Shown here: in pieces, positions 1-10,510 of the stretch
Layout: each line of letters opens with the position of its first letter
Position numbering within the stretch: position 1 is the stretch's first letter
Assembly (NCBI GenBank): GCA_000733355.1
Contig: JNVV01000004.1
Span: 1 to 64,000 of the forward strand
From: Falciphora oryzae
Lineage: Eukaryota > Ascomycota > Sordariomycetes > Magnaporthales > Magnaporthaceae
Direction of reading: 5' to 3'
DNA: 64,000 nt
Notes under the pieces: model-generated
The model's database searches: none
What the model was told of the DNA's origin: nothing
What the model saw: only the letters and a program-made list of their open reading frames with translations
Translations under genes and position numbers: made by a program

Positions 1-145
1 CTGCCTCGCCTCGTTCGTGGTCGAACTGATTGACCTGCCGGATCCTCAATCAGTTCGATCGCGTTTCGTCCGTGCGCCCTCCCCGCACGGGCCGCCGCCT
101 GGCCCGTTGCCAACCAGTTCGACTGGGACTGTTTGTGGCATAACA
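1..145. repeat. GC-rich block at the left edge with a 13-bp hairpin
   Basis: This stretch is much more GC-rich than the AT-rich DNA after about position 150. It carries a perfect inverted repeat, with arms at 21-33 and 46-58 and a 12-nt spacer. It ends near a TAACA that could be the end of an LTR or other repeat, but only one side is visible. It may be the edge of a further repeat inserted in, or abutting, the old gypsy element to its right. No coding potential is seen. Confidence 0.3.
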
Positions 146-2826
146 GTAAGGCATGTGGTCCTACCCTAGGTTCTCCGTACACCGTAGGTATATACCCGTA
201 ATTTGCAAAAAACGGTATGGTCCCCGTACTTTCGTATTCTAAGCTATTGTACGCAAACTACGCTATAGGAAGCAGTTGTACCCAATCCGTTTATTTATAA
301 TTAACGTAATAGCGAAAGTACTATTCTATGGTTTGGTTCGTTCGCTCGGTCTGTCCGTCTGTTTCCAAATGGTACGCTGTTAACAAAGCGTGCTCAGCTC
401 CCAACCTAGATACGAGCGCGCGCTAAAACTTGCTTATAAATAGCTTATCCCTATTTGTGACGATGTGCTTTGGCATTCCGTGCTTTGCGATCACATGCCG
501 GATAAAGACGTACGCTAATTCCGTAGCATCGCTTGCCTTTTTATAGGGTAAAAACAAAGCATATTTAGTAAGCCTATCCATTATTACTAGGATGCTATCA
601 TAACAGATATTCGTTAAAAGCTCCTTTAACCTTAATAGTTTAACGACGAAATTTGTTATAACATATTGCTATGCTTCGTTAAGCGCTAGCAAAGGTTGCA
701 ATAACCTATAAGGTTTATATCGGCTGGCTTTATTTTTTACGCAGCTTTTACAATCTTTAATTGCTTCCTATACTTCGGCTCGAATTCCGGTAAACCCGTA
801 ATATTATCGTAGCCTTTTTTATATTTTGGTCACTCCCTGGTGGCTATGGGCTAACTGCCCGTGGATTTGCTAAATCCTTTTAGAAGTCCATTCCTTTTAT
901 TTAGCTATTTTTGCTAATACCCGATATGCCGGGACCAAAAATCCGTTTGGGCTTTAAGCGAGTATTACATAAGTCTTTTTTGGAATATTAATTTCGTAAT
1001 TTAATCGGCAACTAAACGCGTTTATTCGTCCATTTTCCGATCCCTTACGGTATTTAATCCGGACGTTATAATCCTAAAAGAATTTACTCCATCGGATTTA
1101 CCGTTTGTTTAGGTTTTTGTTAGTGGTAAAGTGTAACAGGTTTTTATAGTCCGTATGCACCACAACCTAATGCTTTGCTCCATACAAGTAAAGTTTCCAT
1201 TCCTTTAATGCCTTAATGATAGCGAGAAGTTCCTTATCATAAATTTGGTAATTTAACTTAAATCCATTAAGTTTTTGCGAAAAAAAGGCGCAAAAATGCA
1301 ACCTTCTTTGCTCGTCCCTTTATCCGAATTATCCTCCGATTGCGAAATCTAACGCATCGGTTTCTACCTTGAAAGGTTTGTTTGGGTTTGGTATAGCTAA
1401 AACTGGTTTTTATAAAACGGCTTTCCGTAATAGTTCGAAAGCTTTTTGTTTTTGCTTCCCCTAATGGAACTGGGTATCGTTTTTGGTAAAATTCGTAAAT
1501 GGCGTAGCCTTTTTGCTAAAGTCCCGGATAAACCGTCGGTAAAAGTTTATAAACCCCAGGAAGTTTCGGACCTTCCTAACGTTCGTAAGTACGGGCTACT
1601 CCTTAACCTCGTGCACCTTTTTGGGGTCCATGCGAACTTTTCCTAATGTAATAACAAAACCTAGGAAGACGACCTTTTGCGTATGCCATACATACTTTTT
1701 TAGGTTAACTAAAAGCTTAGCGTTTTGTAACTTTTGCAGCACTTTATACACATATTCCTTATATTCTTCCAATGTTTCCGAAAAAATTAGGATATTGTCT
1801 AAATACGCGAAGATAAAAACGTCGAAATATTTTCGCAGTATATGGTCGATTATCCGTTGGAATGTGGCTAGCGCATTAGTGAGCCCGAAGGTTATTACTA
1901 AAAACTCGAAAACCCCAAATCTCGTCCGAAAAGCCGTTATCTATTCCTAACCTTTTTTAATTCGTAGCAGGCTATAAGTTTTGCGTAGGTCCAAAGCCGT
2001 AAAGTACTTAGCTTTGTTGAGTTTGTCCCGTAGCTCGTTGATAAGAGGCAAAGGATATCGATCTTTAACGGTTGCTTCGTTTAGCGGTCGGTAATCGATA
2101 TATATCCGCTCTTTTCCGTTTTTTTTTAGTACGAATAATATTCCGTATCTAATAGGAAAGCTTAAAGGCCTAATAAATCCCTTTAGCAAATTTTCCTTTA
2201 GTTGTTCCTTTAGCACTTCCTGCTATTTCTGGCTTAATTGATACAATTTTTAATATTTAAGCTATATTCCTAATTTAAACTTAATTTTGTAGTCGAACGG
2301 CCCGTGCTTTGGGAGTATTGTTTTTAGGTCTTTCCTAAACAGTTTCCAGTACCGGAAATATTCCTTTAGAACGTTTTTTATTCGTATTTTAAAGTTTGTT
2401 CATTTTTTAAAATTAACGTCGCTTATGAATAGTTGCGAATCCGTCGATGTCGATTGCTTGGGTTAATTGCTTTGTCCTGCTACCGTCGTAGCCTTTCCCT
2501 TTATGGCTTCGTAAGTTTATTATCCGGGGTTCGGGGCTGTTAAACCGTTACGGGGTTTTGTAAATTTCCCTATTAAATTTAGCCGGTAATCCAATCTATT
2601 TGTAAGTTACTTTGTTTAAGCTAAAGGATATTTAAAATTACGTTTTCCCCTCCTGTGTCTATAATATCCAAAGTAACGCGGAAATTCTTCCTCTAATATC
2701 GAAATTTAAAATAATCAATCTTTTTATCGATATAGCTATTATTAAATATAACCGGTTTTCTTTTTATAATTTTTAAGCTATACGGCGTTTTTTTCTTTTT
2801 TGCCGGAATGCCGTACCTTTTCGCTG
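146..2826 (-). pseudogene. Old Ty3/gypsy element, left part: RT, RNase H and integrase remains
   Basis: This is the 3' half of the pol gene of a minus-strand Ty3/gypsy retrotransposon, broken by many stops. The fingers/palm part of reverse transcriptase (RT) reads at 1947-2216 (motif YRPLNEATVKDRYPLPLI). The palm continues at about 1370-1946, with the active-site box read as YLDN instead of YLDD, followed by LGFI and FYRRFI motifs. RNase H remains lie at about 1080-1370. An integrase core lies at about 440-660 (MDRLTKYALFLP; second catalytic Asp position read as TNRD). The element continues rightwards beyond the younger insertion (10511-13148) and runs off or ends near the left edge. The Asp-to-Asn changes and TAA/TAG codons fit G-to-A (RIP) damage on the coding strand. 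It is non-functional. Confidence 0.8.
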
Positions 2827-2831
2827 CCTCC
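2827..2831. repeat. Target-site duplication CCTCC (left copy)
   Basis: This 5-bp sequence sits directly left of the left LTR and is repeated exactly at 10506-10510, directly right of the right LTR. A 5-bp duplication is usual for Ty3/gypsy integrase. It marks the insertion point of the younger element inside the older one. Confidence 0.85.
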
Positions 2832-3041
2832 TGTAAGGGTCCTACAACGTTGGCGCGCTTGTAGGGACTTGGTTGTATTAACGAACTACGAGGGGTAAAG
2901 GGGAGGGTGGCCTGCTCCGCAGGGCCACGCGCGGAATCCGCTATATACAGCTCGGGGGCCCGAGCGTTGTGGCGCGGACCCAAAGGCGCAGGCCTCGGGC
3001 ACGAGCCCGTGGCTGAGCCAATGGGATCCAGCCCTCTAACA
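2832..3041 (-). repeat. 3' LTR of nested gypsy element
   Basis: This 210-bp LTR begins TGTAAGG and ends CTAACA on the plus strand (TG...CA ends). It matches 10296-10505 except for two C/T differences. A TATA-like TATATAG on the minus strand lies at about 2940-2950, placed for an LTR promoter. The copy is read on the minus strand. Confidence 0.9.
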
Positions 3042-3064
3042 ACTCGCCCCCTCCTTCCCTTTTG
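3042..3064 (-). promoter_or_regulatory. Polypurine tract for plus-strand priming
   Basis: Read on the minus strand, this is a run of A and G (AAAAGGGAAGGAGGGGG) ending a few bases before the 3' LTR. That is the place and composition of an LTR-retrotransposon polypurine tract. Confidence 0.65.
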
Positions 3065-3127
3065 GGAGGGGATCCCGCACGGACCCACTCGCCCCCTCCT
3101 GCCCAATCAGGGCTCAGCACCCAATTC

Positions 3128-4658
3128 TGCCTACCCTTTCCCTTACCTCGGCCCTCAACCCAACTTCCCTACTTCCTTTCCTTCACCACAATACCAACCG
3201 CACCTTTACTACCGCCTCCGGTTCGTAATAGCCTCCCCTCCCTCTGCCCTGCCCTCGCTAACCTCTTCCCAGTATGCGCTTCAATCCGTCGCGCCAGGTC
3301 CCGTCGTTCCCGTAAGCATTTCCCAAGCCCGCGTTCCCAAAGGCGCGGGCGCGTCCCGTCCTGCTTCCTCCGCGACCTCCGCTAACTTCACTACTACTTT
3401 AGCGCCTTCCAGTGCTCCAAGCTCTTCCCGCCCGATCTTCCGCTTGCCGCCGCCGATATAGTAAGCTCTCCTCTTCCCTCGTTCTACCTAAGGCCCCAGC
3501 TAACCAGTTTGCGCTAGCCGCCGTACCCTCCTTCGTCCCCGGATCCTTTCTCTCCCTTGGAGGACGAAAAGGAGCCGCAAAAGCAACGTGGCGCTGCGCG
3601 CGCGGAGCCGTGCTTCCGCTGCGTCAGTCAGGACTCGGCTTGTTACGACCAGACGGGCAAAGGCCGGACCGCCTGCTGGGAATGCTATAAAGCCAACCGC
3701 AAATGCACTCGCGCTTTTCCTGTCGTGTTTCGCGCTTATGCGGAGTAGCAATCCGCTAGCGGAAATAAGGACAAGAAGGCCAAGCGCGTGCTCTTCACCT
3801 CGGCCGTTTTGGCCCAGCGATAGCTGGAAAGGCTGGAAAACGCCGGATATGTGGCTCCGTACGTCCTCGCTTCCTTATGCGCTCCCTTTAATGCCTCTGC
3901 TAACCGGTCTTTCCGTTAGTGGCACCGCGGTGCTTTTTCTCTCTCCTCGCGCAGCCGACCCTTCTACCTCGTCCTCCGCTGCATTGATCGAAGCTCGTTT
4001 GGCCGCTTTGGAAAAAACGGCTCGCGATTCCAAAGCTGAGGCCGACCAGCGTGGCCTGCCCCCCGCCACTCCGACCCTTGGGAAGCGCACGCTCGCCAGC
4101 CTTAAAATGGCGCGCTTCAACCTCCAGACCTCGCCTTCCCGTCGCCGCCGTTTTAACGTGGGACCTCCCCTGCCTCTCCCGTCGGCATCCGCGTCCACCC
4201 AGCTGCTTCCGCCTACTTTCGGTCCTCCTTACAACTTGGCTCGAAAGGCCTTTATTCGGTCCATGGTTCCGCCGCCGCCCCTTCCGCCTATTCGTATCCG
4301 GCGCGCGCAGGCTGCTGTTTGGTCCCCTTTTATCGAGCTGGGATCCGCCTTTCCTCGCCCTTTTCTAGCCGCTTTTAAAATGCGGATCGATATCGCCGAC
4401 ACTCCTCGCCCCCAGTTCCGGGGAGCCCAATCGGTGGCTCCGGTTTCCGAAACTGTAGTTCGTGCACCTGCCGCCGGCTCGCGCCCCAACCGGCTTATCG
4501 AATTGGCGGATTCCCAAAGTGAGGATAACACCAGTGAAAGTAAGGAGGGCGACGATGGAAATAAAGAGGAGGAAAAGGAGAATGGTAATAAAGATAAAAA
4601 TAAAAATAAGGATAGGGATAAGGATGAGAATGAAACTAACTTCGAAGATTTCGACTAA
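3128..4658 (+). pseudogene. Accessory opposite-strand ORF inside the gypsy element (cysteine-rich, acidic tail)
   Basis: A GC-rich segment between the chromodomain and the 3' LTR reads as protein on the plus strand, opposite to gag-pol. The first part is rich in Pro and Ser. It is followed at about 3620-3715 by a Cys-rich motif with two CxxC units (EPCFRCVSQDSAC, then ACWECYKANRKC), like Zn2Cys6-type or knuckle-like motifs seen in some fungal repeat ORFs. The frame then shifts near 3915-3960. It continues as a possible helical segment (ALIEARLAALEKTARDSKAE) and a Pro/Arg-rich part, and ends in a highly acidic Glu/Asp/Lys/Asn tail with a stop at 4658. Two or more in-frame stops and the frame change mean it is broken here. 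Function is unknown; nucleic-acid binding is only a guess from the cysteines. Confidence 0.5.
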
Positions 4659-4723
4659 AAGCCTTTCGTTATCTGTGCGGGATAAGCTTCGTCCTCGTCG
4701 TTATTGCTTAAAGCTAAGGGCTG

Positions 4724-5062
4724 TTAGGTTGAACTTTTTCCGACGTTCGAAAGTTGGATTCCCACTTTAAATTCGGCGTTATTTTTCCATAATTTCCCGC
4801 GTTTCCGTTTAAAAACCTCTTTACTCTTTTCTATTTGCGGTTCCGTTTGCTTAACGTAGCTCCCATCATTAATCCGCGTATCGCCGTGTTTTGCTTCGAA
4901 ACGATCCAACGTTTCCAAATCCGACACGCTTTCCAACGGTTCCCACGTAAGATCCATATGTCCCTCCCACCAAACGCGGACCTGCCTCTGCTTCCCTCTT
5001 CCAACTCTCACCGTTTTAGCCGCGTTAATTTCCTTTACTACCCATTGCTTATCGCCTTCCAC
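4724..5062 (-). pseudogene. Chromodomain at the C-terminus of gypsy Pol
   Basis: The translated segment has the chromodomain pattern: a variable start (KQWVVKEINAAK), then VRVWWEGHMDLTWEPLESV and a helix with LETLDRFEAKHG. The aromatic positions and the WEP motif are those of a chromodomain, as found at the end of chromodomain-bearing Ty3/gypsy integrases, where it guides integration toward methylated-histone chromatin. It lies just downstream of the integrase C-terminal part. The stop at about 4724 ends the polyprotein. Confidence 0.7.
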
Positions 5063-5095
5063 TATTACCGCTAGGGGCTAAGGGTCCGCTACTTG

Positions 5096-6541
5096 TTATC
5101 CGGGAACCGGATCTAAGCTGGCTCTCCTGATCTTATCCACATTAAACCGGTTGTGCGCACTTATAGGTAGGCCTTCCACCTCTACCACGTTAGGGCCGAT
5201 CACTTTAATTACCGTCACCTTGGCCCGCAACCAATCCAGCTTTTTCTTCGGACGCTTGGACTGGAAATTGGTTAAATCTAGCCACATTTTATCGCCAGGA
5301 CGGTACTGCTTTACGGGGCGCCTTTTCTGGTTCGCGAACCGCTCCGCCTGTTACGCCGCCGCTGCCATCGCCGCTTAGCACATATCCGTAATCTGAGCCA
5401 GCTTTTCCACATATGCTTTAGCTCTGGCCGCAAAAGACGTTACAATCGGCTTAGGATCCGTTTCCGCTAGGGCGATAACTGAGGGCGGTTCGTAGCCGTG
5501 GTTGGCAAAAAAGGGGGAAGTGCCAATAATAGAATGCGGGCGTGAGTTGAGCGCAAACTGGACTGCGGGAAACCACTGGTCCCAATCGGTTTAAGCATAG
5601 TGGATGTAAGCTCTTAAAGCGGCTTGCACCTCCTGGTTTAATCTTTCGGTACCCCCATCTGTCTGGGGGTGGTAAGCGGTGCTTAAAAGCTGCTTAATCT
5701 CTAGCCGCTTGCATAGCTGCTGTTAGAACTCGCTTGTCCAGTTAGTGCCTCTATTAGAGACTATCGAGGAGGGCCAACCGTGATAGCGGACGAAGTTTGT
5801 TGTAAAGCGGTCCGCGCAGGCCTCTGCATTTATCGACGGTATAGCTTTAAGGATTACTTCCTTTAATAGGCGGTCGGTTATTACCCATAAGGAGGTGTTT
5901 CCGTTCGCCAGAGGGAGGTCGGTTATAAAGTCCATTTGTAAGTGCTTATGGAAACGGTCCGGTACGGGGAGAGGTTGCAATAAGCCTTGCTTAAGGTCCC
6001 TCCAGATTTTAGAGCGGCCGCAGACGTTACAGTTGCGGACGAAGCGTTTTACGCTCCTGTGCATTAGGGGCCAATAAAAGTCCCTGGCCACCGCGTAAAG
6101 GGTGCCGTTTCGACCCGGATGGCTAATAGTGCACGCGTCGTGGACTTTTTGGATAAGCTTTCCTTTAAGCTCGTTCCTTGGGTCGTTTTCCCCTCCCGCC
6201 GCTGCGATTGCGGCCTCCGTTGCGAAAGGTGCTCCCGGAACCCATAGCTTATCCCTAAACCGTAGTCTGCCTTCGTTATCGATGCGGCATTCCGCTCTTT
6301 GAACCTTTAAGTTCAAACTAGGATCTAACGTCCGTTTTCCAAGCTTAACCAAGCGATATATTAATTGGTAAAGGCTGTCCTGCGTTACTGTCTTTTCCCA
6401 CTGTTGTTGCAACTCCGGGTTTTCGAGCCAACGGATATTATCCGGTATTCCGTAGTTCTCCCCCTCCTGTGTGGCCGGTCCGTTGCTTAAGATTTGGATT
6501 CCTCGAATCCACGTAAGGGTGTCTTCGGGGAGCAGCTGCAT
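5096..6541 (-). pseudogene. Integrase of nested gypsy element
   Basis: The N-terminal HHCC zinc module is visible (HDACTISHPGRNGT ... NCNVCGRSK). The catalytic core follows with DFITDLP and, at the second acidic position, IVSNRGTNWTSEF where SDRG is expected, so the second catalytic Asp is Asn. The C-terminal segment at 5096-5287 (FQSKRPKKKLDWLRAKV ... RFNVDKIRRASLDP) is the usual integrase GPY/F-type tail. Stops separate 5288-5722 from the rest. Asp to Asn is a G-to-A change on the coding strand, consistent with RIP. Strand transfer should be dead in this copy. Confidence 0.85.
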
Positions 6542-6697
6542 TTCCCTAGCTTCGTATTTCTCGTCCGCATTTAAGGCGTTTTGTTCCTTTTTTAAAAGTG
6601 CGTCGGCGACTACATTTTCCTTGCCGGGGCGATATTAAAATTTAAAGTTGTACTTTAACAGGTCCTCTGCCTAACGAGCTTATCTTTCCGATAGGCG

Positions 6698-7439
6698 CTA
6701 GACCTTTATAAAATACTTTAGGTTCCGGTAATCCGTAAAGATAGTAAAGCTATTACAGCTGCGGAATTCCGCGTCCCAATGTTTTAAGCTATTAACGATT
6801 GCCAACATCTCCTTGTCGTGGACTGGGTAATTTCTTTCGGCGCTTTTTAATTTGCGGGAATGGAATCCTATTGGCCGCTTCGTTCCGTTCCGCTCCTGTA
6901 ATAGCGCTCCTCCCAAAGCGAACCCGCTACAATCTATTTCCAAAAATGTCGGGGCATCGGGGTCCCATTCCGTCAATACCCCTACGGATAAAAACAGGTG
7001 CTTCAAATAATCAAATGCCGCTTAATGCTTTTCCGTCCATGTAAAAGGGGCGCCTTTCCCTATAAAAGCGGTTAGGGGTACCGCCGCTTTAAAAAAACCC
7101 GGGAATAAACATCCGATAAAAGTTAAAGAATCCTAGGTAGCTCCGGACTTCCTTTGTCGACTTGGGGGCCTCCCACCGTTGGATGGTTTCCACTTTCTTA
7201 AAGTCGGGGCCTACGCCCACGCCTGCTTTAACGATAAACCCGAAGTATTTGATCTTTTTTACCGCGAATTAAGATTTATCGGGGTCCAAATGGAGTCCAT
7301 GTGCTTTTAAGCGCTCCAGGACCTTCCGCACTTTCTCGAAATGGTCCCGCCGACTCCCGCGCGAATAAACGACGATATCATCTAGGTAAGCGGAGTAAAA
7401 CTCGTCCAGGAAGTCTTTGAGTATAGTGTTCACATAGCG
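6698..7439 (-). pseudogene. RT palm/thumb and RNase H of nested gypsy element
   Basis: At about 7380-7410 the minus strand reads AYLDDIVVYSRG, an intact YxDD active-site box. It is followed by HLDPDKS, FGFIV and LGFFNFYRMFIPGF, the standard thumb/connection motifs. RNase H follows at 6698-7006 with APTFLEIDCSGFALGGALLQ, the RKLKSAERNYPVHDKEMLAIV stretch (catalytic Glu) and FTIFTDYRNL (catalytic Asp). Stops interrupt the frame at about 7270 and 7020. The RT centre is better preserved than in the other two elements of this window. Confidence 0.85.
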
Positions 7440-7856
7440 TTAGAACGTCGCTGGGGCTCCGGAAAGCCCGAATGGAGTAACGGTCCATTCGAATAACCCG
7501 TACCTCGTGCGGAACGCGGTTTTGTATTCGTAGCCCTCCTTAATCCTGATCTTGTGGAAAGCCGCCACCACGTCCATTTTGGTAAGCCACTCGGCGCCTG
7601 CCAGGTTGCGGAGAGTGTCCGGAATTAGTGGAAGGGGGTATCGGTCTGCTTCCGAGATAGCGTTTAATCCCCGATAGTCGCAGCAAAAGCGCAGCCCTCC
7701 TCCCGGTTTCCGCACGAATAGGATGGGGGTTCCCGCTAGCGAACTGCTAGCTTTAATAAACCCCCGGTCCAGGAGGTCCCTTAGGGTTTTCTTTAACATT
7801 AGAAGTTCCTCCCTCGATATACTATAAAGCGGTCCCCAGGGAAGGGGATATTCCAT
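7440..7856 (-). pseudogene. RT fingers/palm of nested gypsy element
   Basis: The 138-residue open stretch begins with the conserved entry to Ty3/gypsy RT. It reads RGFIKASSSLAGTPILFVRKPGG, then LRFCCDYRGLNAISEADRYPLPLI, a catalytic Asp in LTKMDVVAAFHKIRI, and FGLSGAPATF at its end. A TAA at 7440 (consistent with CAA to TAA) stops the frame. The next residues in frame continue into the YLDD region, so this is one interrupted gene. Confidence 0.88.
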
Positions 7857-8683
7857 CCCATTAACGTCCTTCTTGATTTTAATCTCGTAATTAATGCCGG
7901 GTTTATATAGGTTTAGCTTTTCGGCTTCCTTTTTTAGAAATAGCGGAAGGAGGTTATGGAACTCCGGCGGGATTAGCTTCCGTAATTAAGCTTCCGTTTT
8001 AAGGACTTTTTTTTCCAAAGCCCTTTCGATATCCGCCATAGATGCTGCGAAAATAGCGTTCCAAGCAGCGGATTCCCCGTTTGTTATAGCTATTATTTCG
8101 TAATAACGGCGAAAGGTTGCTACCAGAACTTCGGCCACGTCGGCGTTAGCCTTTTTCCTCCTTAAGCGCTTTTCGGGCAGCAGATGCCGCACTTAGGAAC
8201 GCGTGGTACCGATCCAAATTTTAAACATATGCGGCACCGAAGCGGCTTAATAGCGTATAAGCTATGGCTTCCTTAGTATTAGGGGTTATGTAAGGCCCGG
8301 CACCACATATGCGTGTACCCTTTCCTTAATACCGGCTCCCGTTTCGAGGGTAAAGGTTGTAATCTCGCGGATAACCTCCCTTTTCCCCGTCGTAGCCTCT
8401 TTCAACCTCTTGGGTTGGATGCGGTACACCGGCAGCTCAGATTCGGCTGCGGTTTCCTCATTTATAGCTACGTAACACTCATAACCCTCGTCCACTAATG
8501 CGTTGAACAATTTTGTACTATTAACTATCGCTGCAATATATGTTAAATACGTTTCTTGTACTTTTATCCGCATTTGTGGGAGCTGTTGGAGCTTTGCCGA
8601 CCCCGGGGCACGACTTTGCTCCGGGGTTACTCTTTTCCCTCCTTTTGGGCAAAGGATTCCGCTGGGTCGTCTTCTCCTTTAAG
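7857..8683 (-). pseudogene. Protease-like region and Gag-Pol linker of nested gypsy element
   Basis: The best-preserved stretch is 8286-8573, with VQETYLTYIAAIVNSTKLFNALVDEGYECYVAI. The LVDEGYEC part sits where Ty3/gypsy aspartic protease has its DSGA-type loop, so this is probably retropepsin, although the motif is imperfect. A second open stretch at 7986-8192 is Lys/Ala-rich linker leading into RT. Stops separate the parts. Assigned mainly by position between the knuckle and RT. Confidence 0.55.
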
Positions 8684-10246
8684 CTATAGGGGGTACTCCG
8701 CTTCGGCCGTTCCCATTTTTCGGATCGCGGCATCGCTTTCGCCGCTACGGGGCCGGGTGGCCGGTAAATACGGGCAGCTTTCTACATAATGGTTACCTGC
8801 ACCGCACCTTAAGCAGCGGCCCGACTTTTGGCGGCGTTTGCGTTCCTTTTGGGAAACCCACTGCGCTTTGCGGGCGCCGGCTGAGGAGGAGCTTCTTCGG
8901 CCCCGTAAAAACCCTTTGCCGGGCGCACCTCCTCGCGTTCCGCGTGTCCCGCCCCTATTCCCCCGTCCGCGGGTAAAACGGGTGAAGCTTATAATCACAT
9001 CCCTATCGGAGTCTCGGCGCGCATTTCTATTGGCGATATCCGCAGCTGCGGACGCGGGGCCTCGAGCGGGGTTGGAATGGGTTTAAAATTGGGGTTTCTA
9101 GCCCTCCCCCCCTTCGTTGTTCCCTTTTCCCTTCCGCTTTTTTTATCGCTCCTTACGCAATTCTGCGAACTGCTGCGTGCGCTCCCAATTAACTGCAATA
9201 CCATAAAGCTCCGCCAAATGGGATTGGAAATTGTCGGGTAGCTTAACCACCGCTAAGGCGTCGGAAAAGCTGCGATTAAAGCATCCCTTTAAATATGCGA
9301 GCTTTGCCTCGTTTGGCCAGCTGTTTCCGCCGGCCCTTCCCAATACGTTCTCGAAAATAGGGGCGAATTCGCTAAATATTTGCCCCTCCTTTTGTTTGAG
9401 GTCCCGCATTTGTAGTATCGTTTGTGCTTTATTTTGTGCGGTCCCAAAAGTAAAGCGAAGTTTTTCCAAAAAGGTGGTCGGGTCGCACTTCTGACCGGGG
9501 CCTCCAGATTCCTAGAAGTGTTCCACCTGCTTTTTCCGCCTTTGGGGAAGCGTTTGATAAATTTCCAGCTAAACCTTATGGTTAGGCCCTAGCATGCCCA
9601 ATTCCCGGTCAAGGTTGTACTTGAAGATTATCTCCTTTATGTAGGCGTGAAAGGTGGATTGCGCACCGTCCTAGGTGGGCTACGGCGTCGCCCTTTCCTT
9701 GTAATCCTTCGACCGTACCGCGCCGCCATCCTTTTTAACCTCTAATAGGTAGGTCTCTTTTCCGGCCGCTTAATGTTCGGCGGATAGCGCCTCTTTAATC
9801 AGCTGCTTAAGTTCCTCTCTCGCTCGAAGCTTTTGTGCCGTTTCGGTGATCCCCTGAGAGGCCGTCGTTTGCTGTGCGGGTGCCTCGTTCATGGCGTGGT
9901 TATCAGCCATCCGGGCTTCGCTTTCCTTTTTTTTTAAATCTGTTGATTCCTCCTTTTGTGACGCGGAACCTGCAGGTCCCGGTACTTCCTCTTCTTTGCT
10001 TGGGGGTGCTACCCCGTCCTCGGCTTCGTCCTTTGGGCCGCTATCCTCTAATGGAACGAATTCCACTTTTTTAGGGATAGGCCCTTCCTTTTCCTCTTCC
10101 TCGGTGCCTAGCTTTAAAAGCTGTTGTAACGCACTACCCTCGAAGGCGCTAACCCTTAGCTCAAATGCGGAATCCGAATCTTTTAAGGAGCTACCTTCAG
10201 GGACCGTGAATGTTCTTCCTAGCTGGGGAGGCTGCGGCTGCGACAT
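8684..10246 (-). pseudogene. Gag of nested gypsy element with CCHC knuckle
   Basis: The likely start is the Met at 10246, just inside the 5' LTR, because the open frame upstream is LTR sequence. The N-terminal part (9770-10246) is acidic and Gln/Glu-rich. The Gag core at 9143-9469 has TILQMRDLKQKEGQIFSEF and LAYLKGCFNRSFSDALA, typical of the retrotransposon Gag family. A perfect zinc knuckle, CLRCGAGNHYVESC (C-x2-C-x4-H-x4-C), lies at about 8780-8825 and is followed by an Arg/Gly-rich end. Stops at about 9480-9770 break the frame. Gag packages the RNA in virus-like particles. Confidence 0.8.
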
Positions 10247-10284
10247 CCGCAAGCCTATTTGCGGCTTGTATTCCTCGTAATTTG

Positions 10285-10293
10285 GTAGTTCGT
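10285..10293 (-). promoter_or_regulatory. Putative self-priming primer-binding site
   Basis: Two bases inside the 5' LTR, the minus strand reads ACGAACTAC. This is not a tRNA 3' end complement (no TGG start). It is perfectly complementary over 9 nt to GTAGTTCGT on the minus strand of the LTR (10345-10353), about 55 nt downstream of the TATATAG box. This is the arrangement known from Tf1/sushi-type elements, in which the 5' end of the element's own RNA folds back as primer. Confidence 0.55.
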
Positions 10294-10295
10294 AT

Positions 10296-10505
10296 TGTAA
10301 GGGTCTTACAACGTTGGCGCGCTTGTAGGGACTTGGTTGTATTAACGAACTACGAGGGGTAAAGGGGAGGGTGGCCTGCTCCGCAGGGCCACGCGCGGAA
10401 TCTGCTATATACAGCTCGGGGGCCCGAGCGTTGTGGCGCGGACCCAAAGGCGCAGGCCTCGGGCACGAGCCCGTGGCTGAGCCAATGGGATCCAGCCCTC
10501 TAACA
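10296..10505 (-). repeat. 5' LTR of nested gypsy element
   Basis: This is the second copy of the 210-bp LTR. It has TG...CA ends and differs at two positions from 2832-3041. The minus strand holds TATATAG at about 10404-10414, a likely promoter for the element, with the putative self-primer at 10345-10353 downstream. Confidence 0.9.
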
Positions 10506-10510
10506 CCTCC
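10506..10510. repeat. Target-site duplication CCTCC (right copy)
   Basis: Exact match to 2827-2831, placed directly outside the right LTR. Confidence 0.85.

Larger units (their letters stand above)
2832..10505 (-). mobile_element. Nearly complete Ty3/gypsy chromodomain retrotransposon (7674 bp), nested
   Basis: The element is bounded by 210-bp LTRs (2832-3041 and 10296-10505) that differ at only two positions, and is flanked by CCTCC duplications. The order on the minus strand is 5' LTR, Gag with a CCHC knuckle, protease-like region, RT, RNase H, integrase and chromodomain, which is the Ty3/gypsy order. Between the chromodomain and the 3' LTR sits an extra ~1.6-kb GC-rich segment with plus-strand coding potential. 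The primer-binding region looks like the self-priming type (see separate entry). Several stops and frame breaks show that this copy is not active. The near-identical LTRs point to a recent insertion. It interrupts the older gypsy element whose parts lie at 146-2826 and 10511-13148. Confidence 0.9.
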
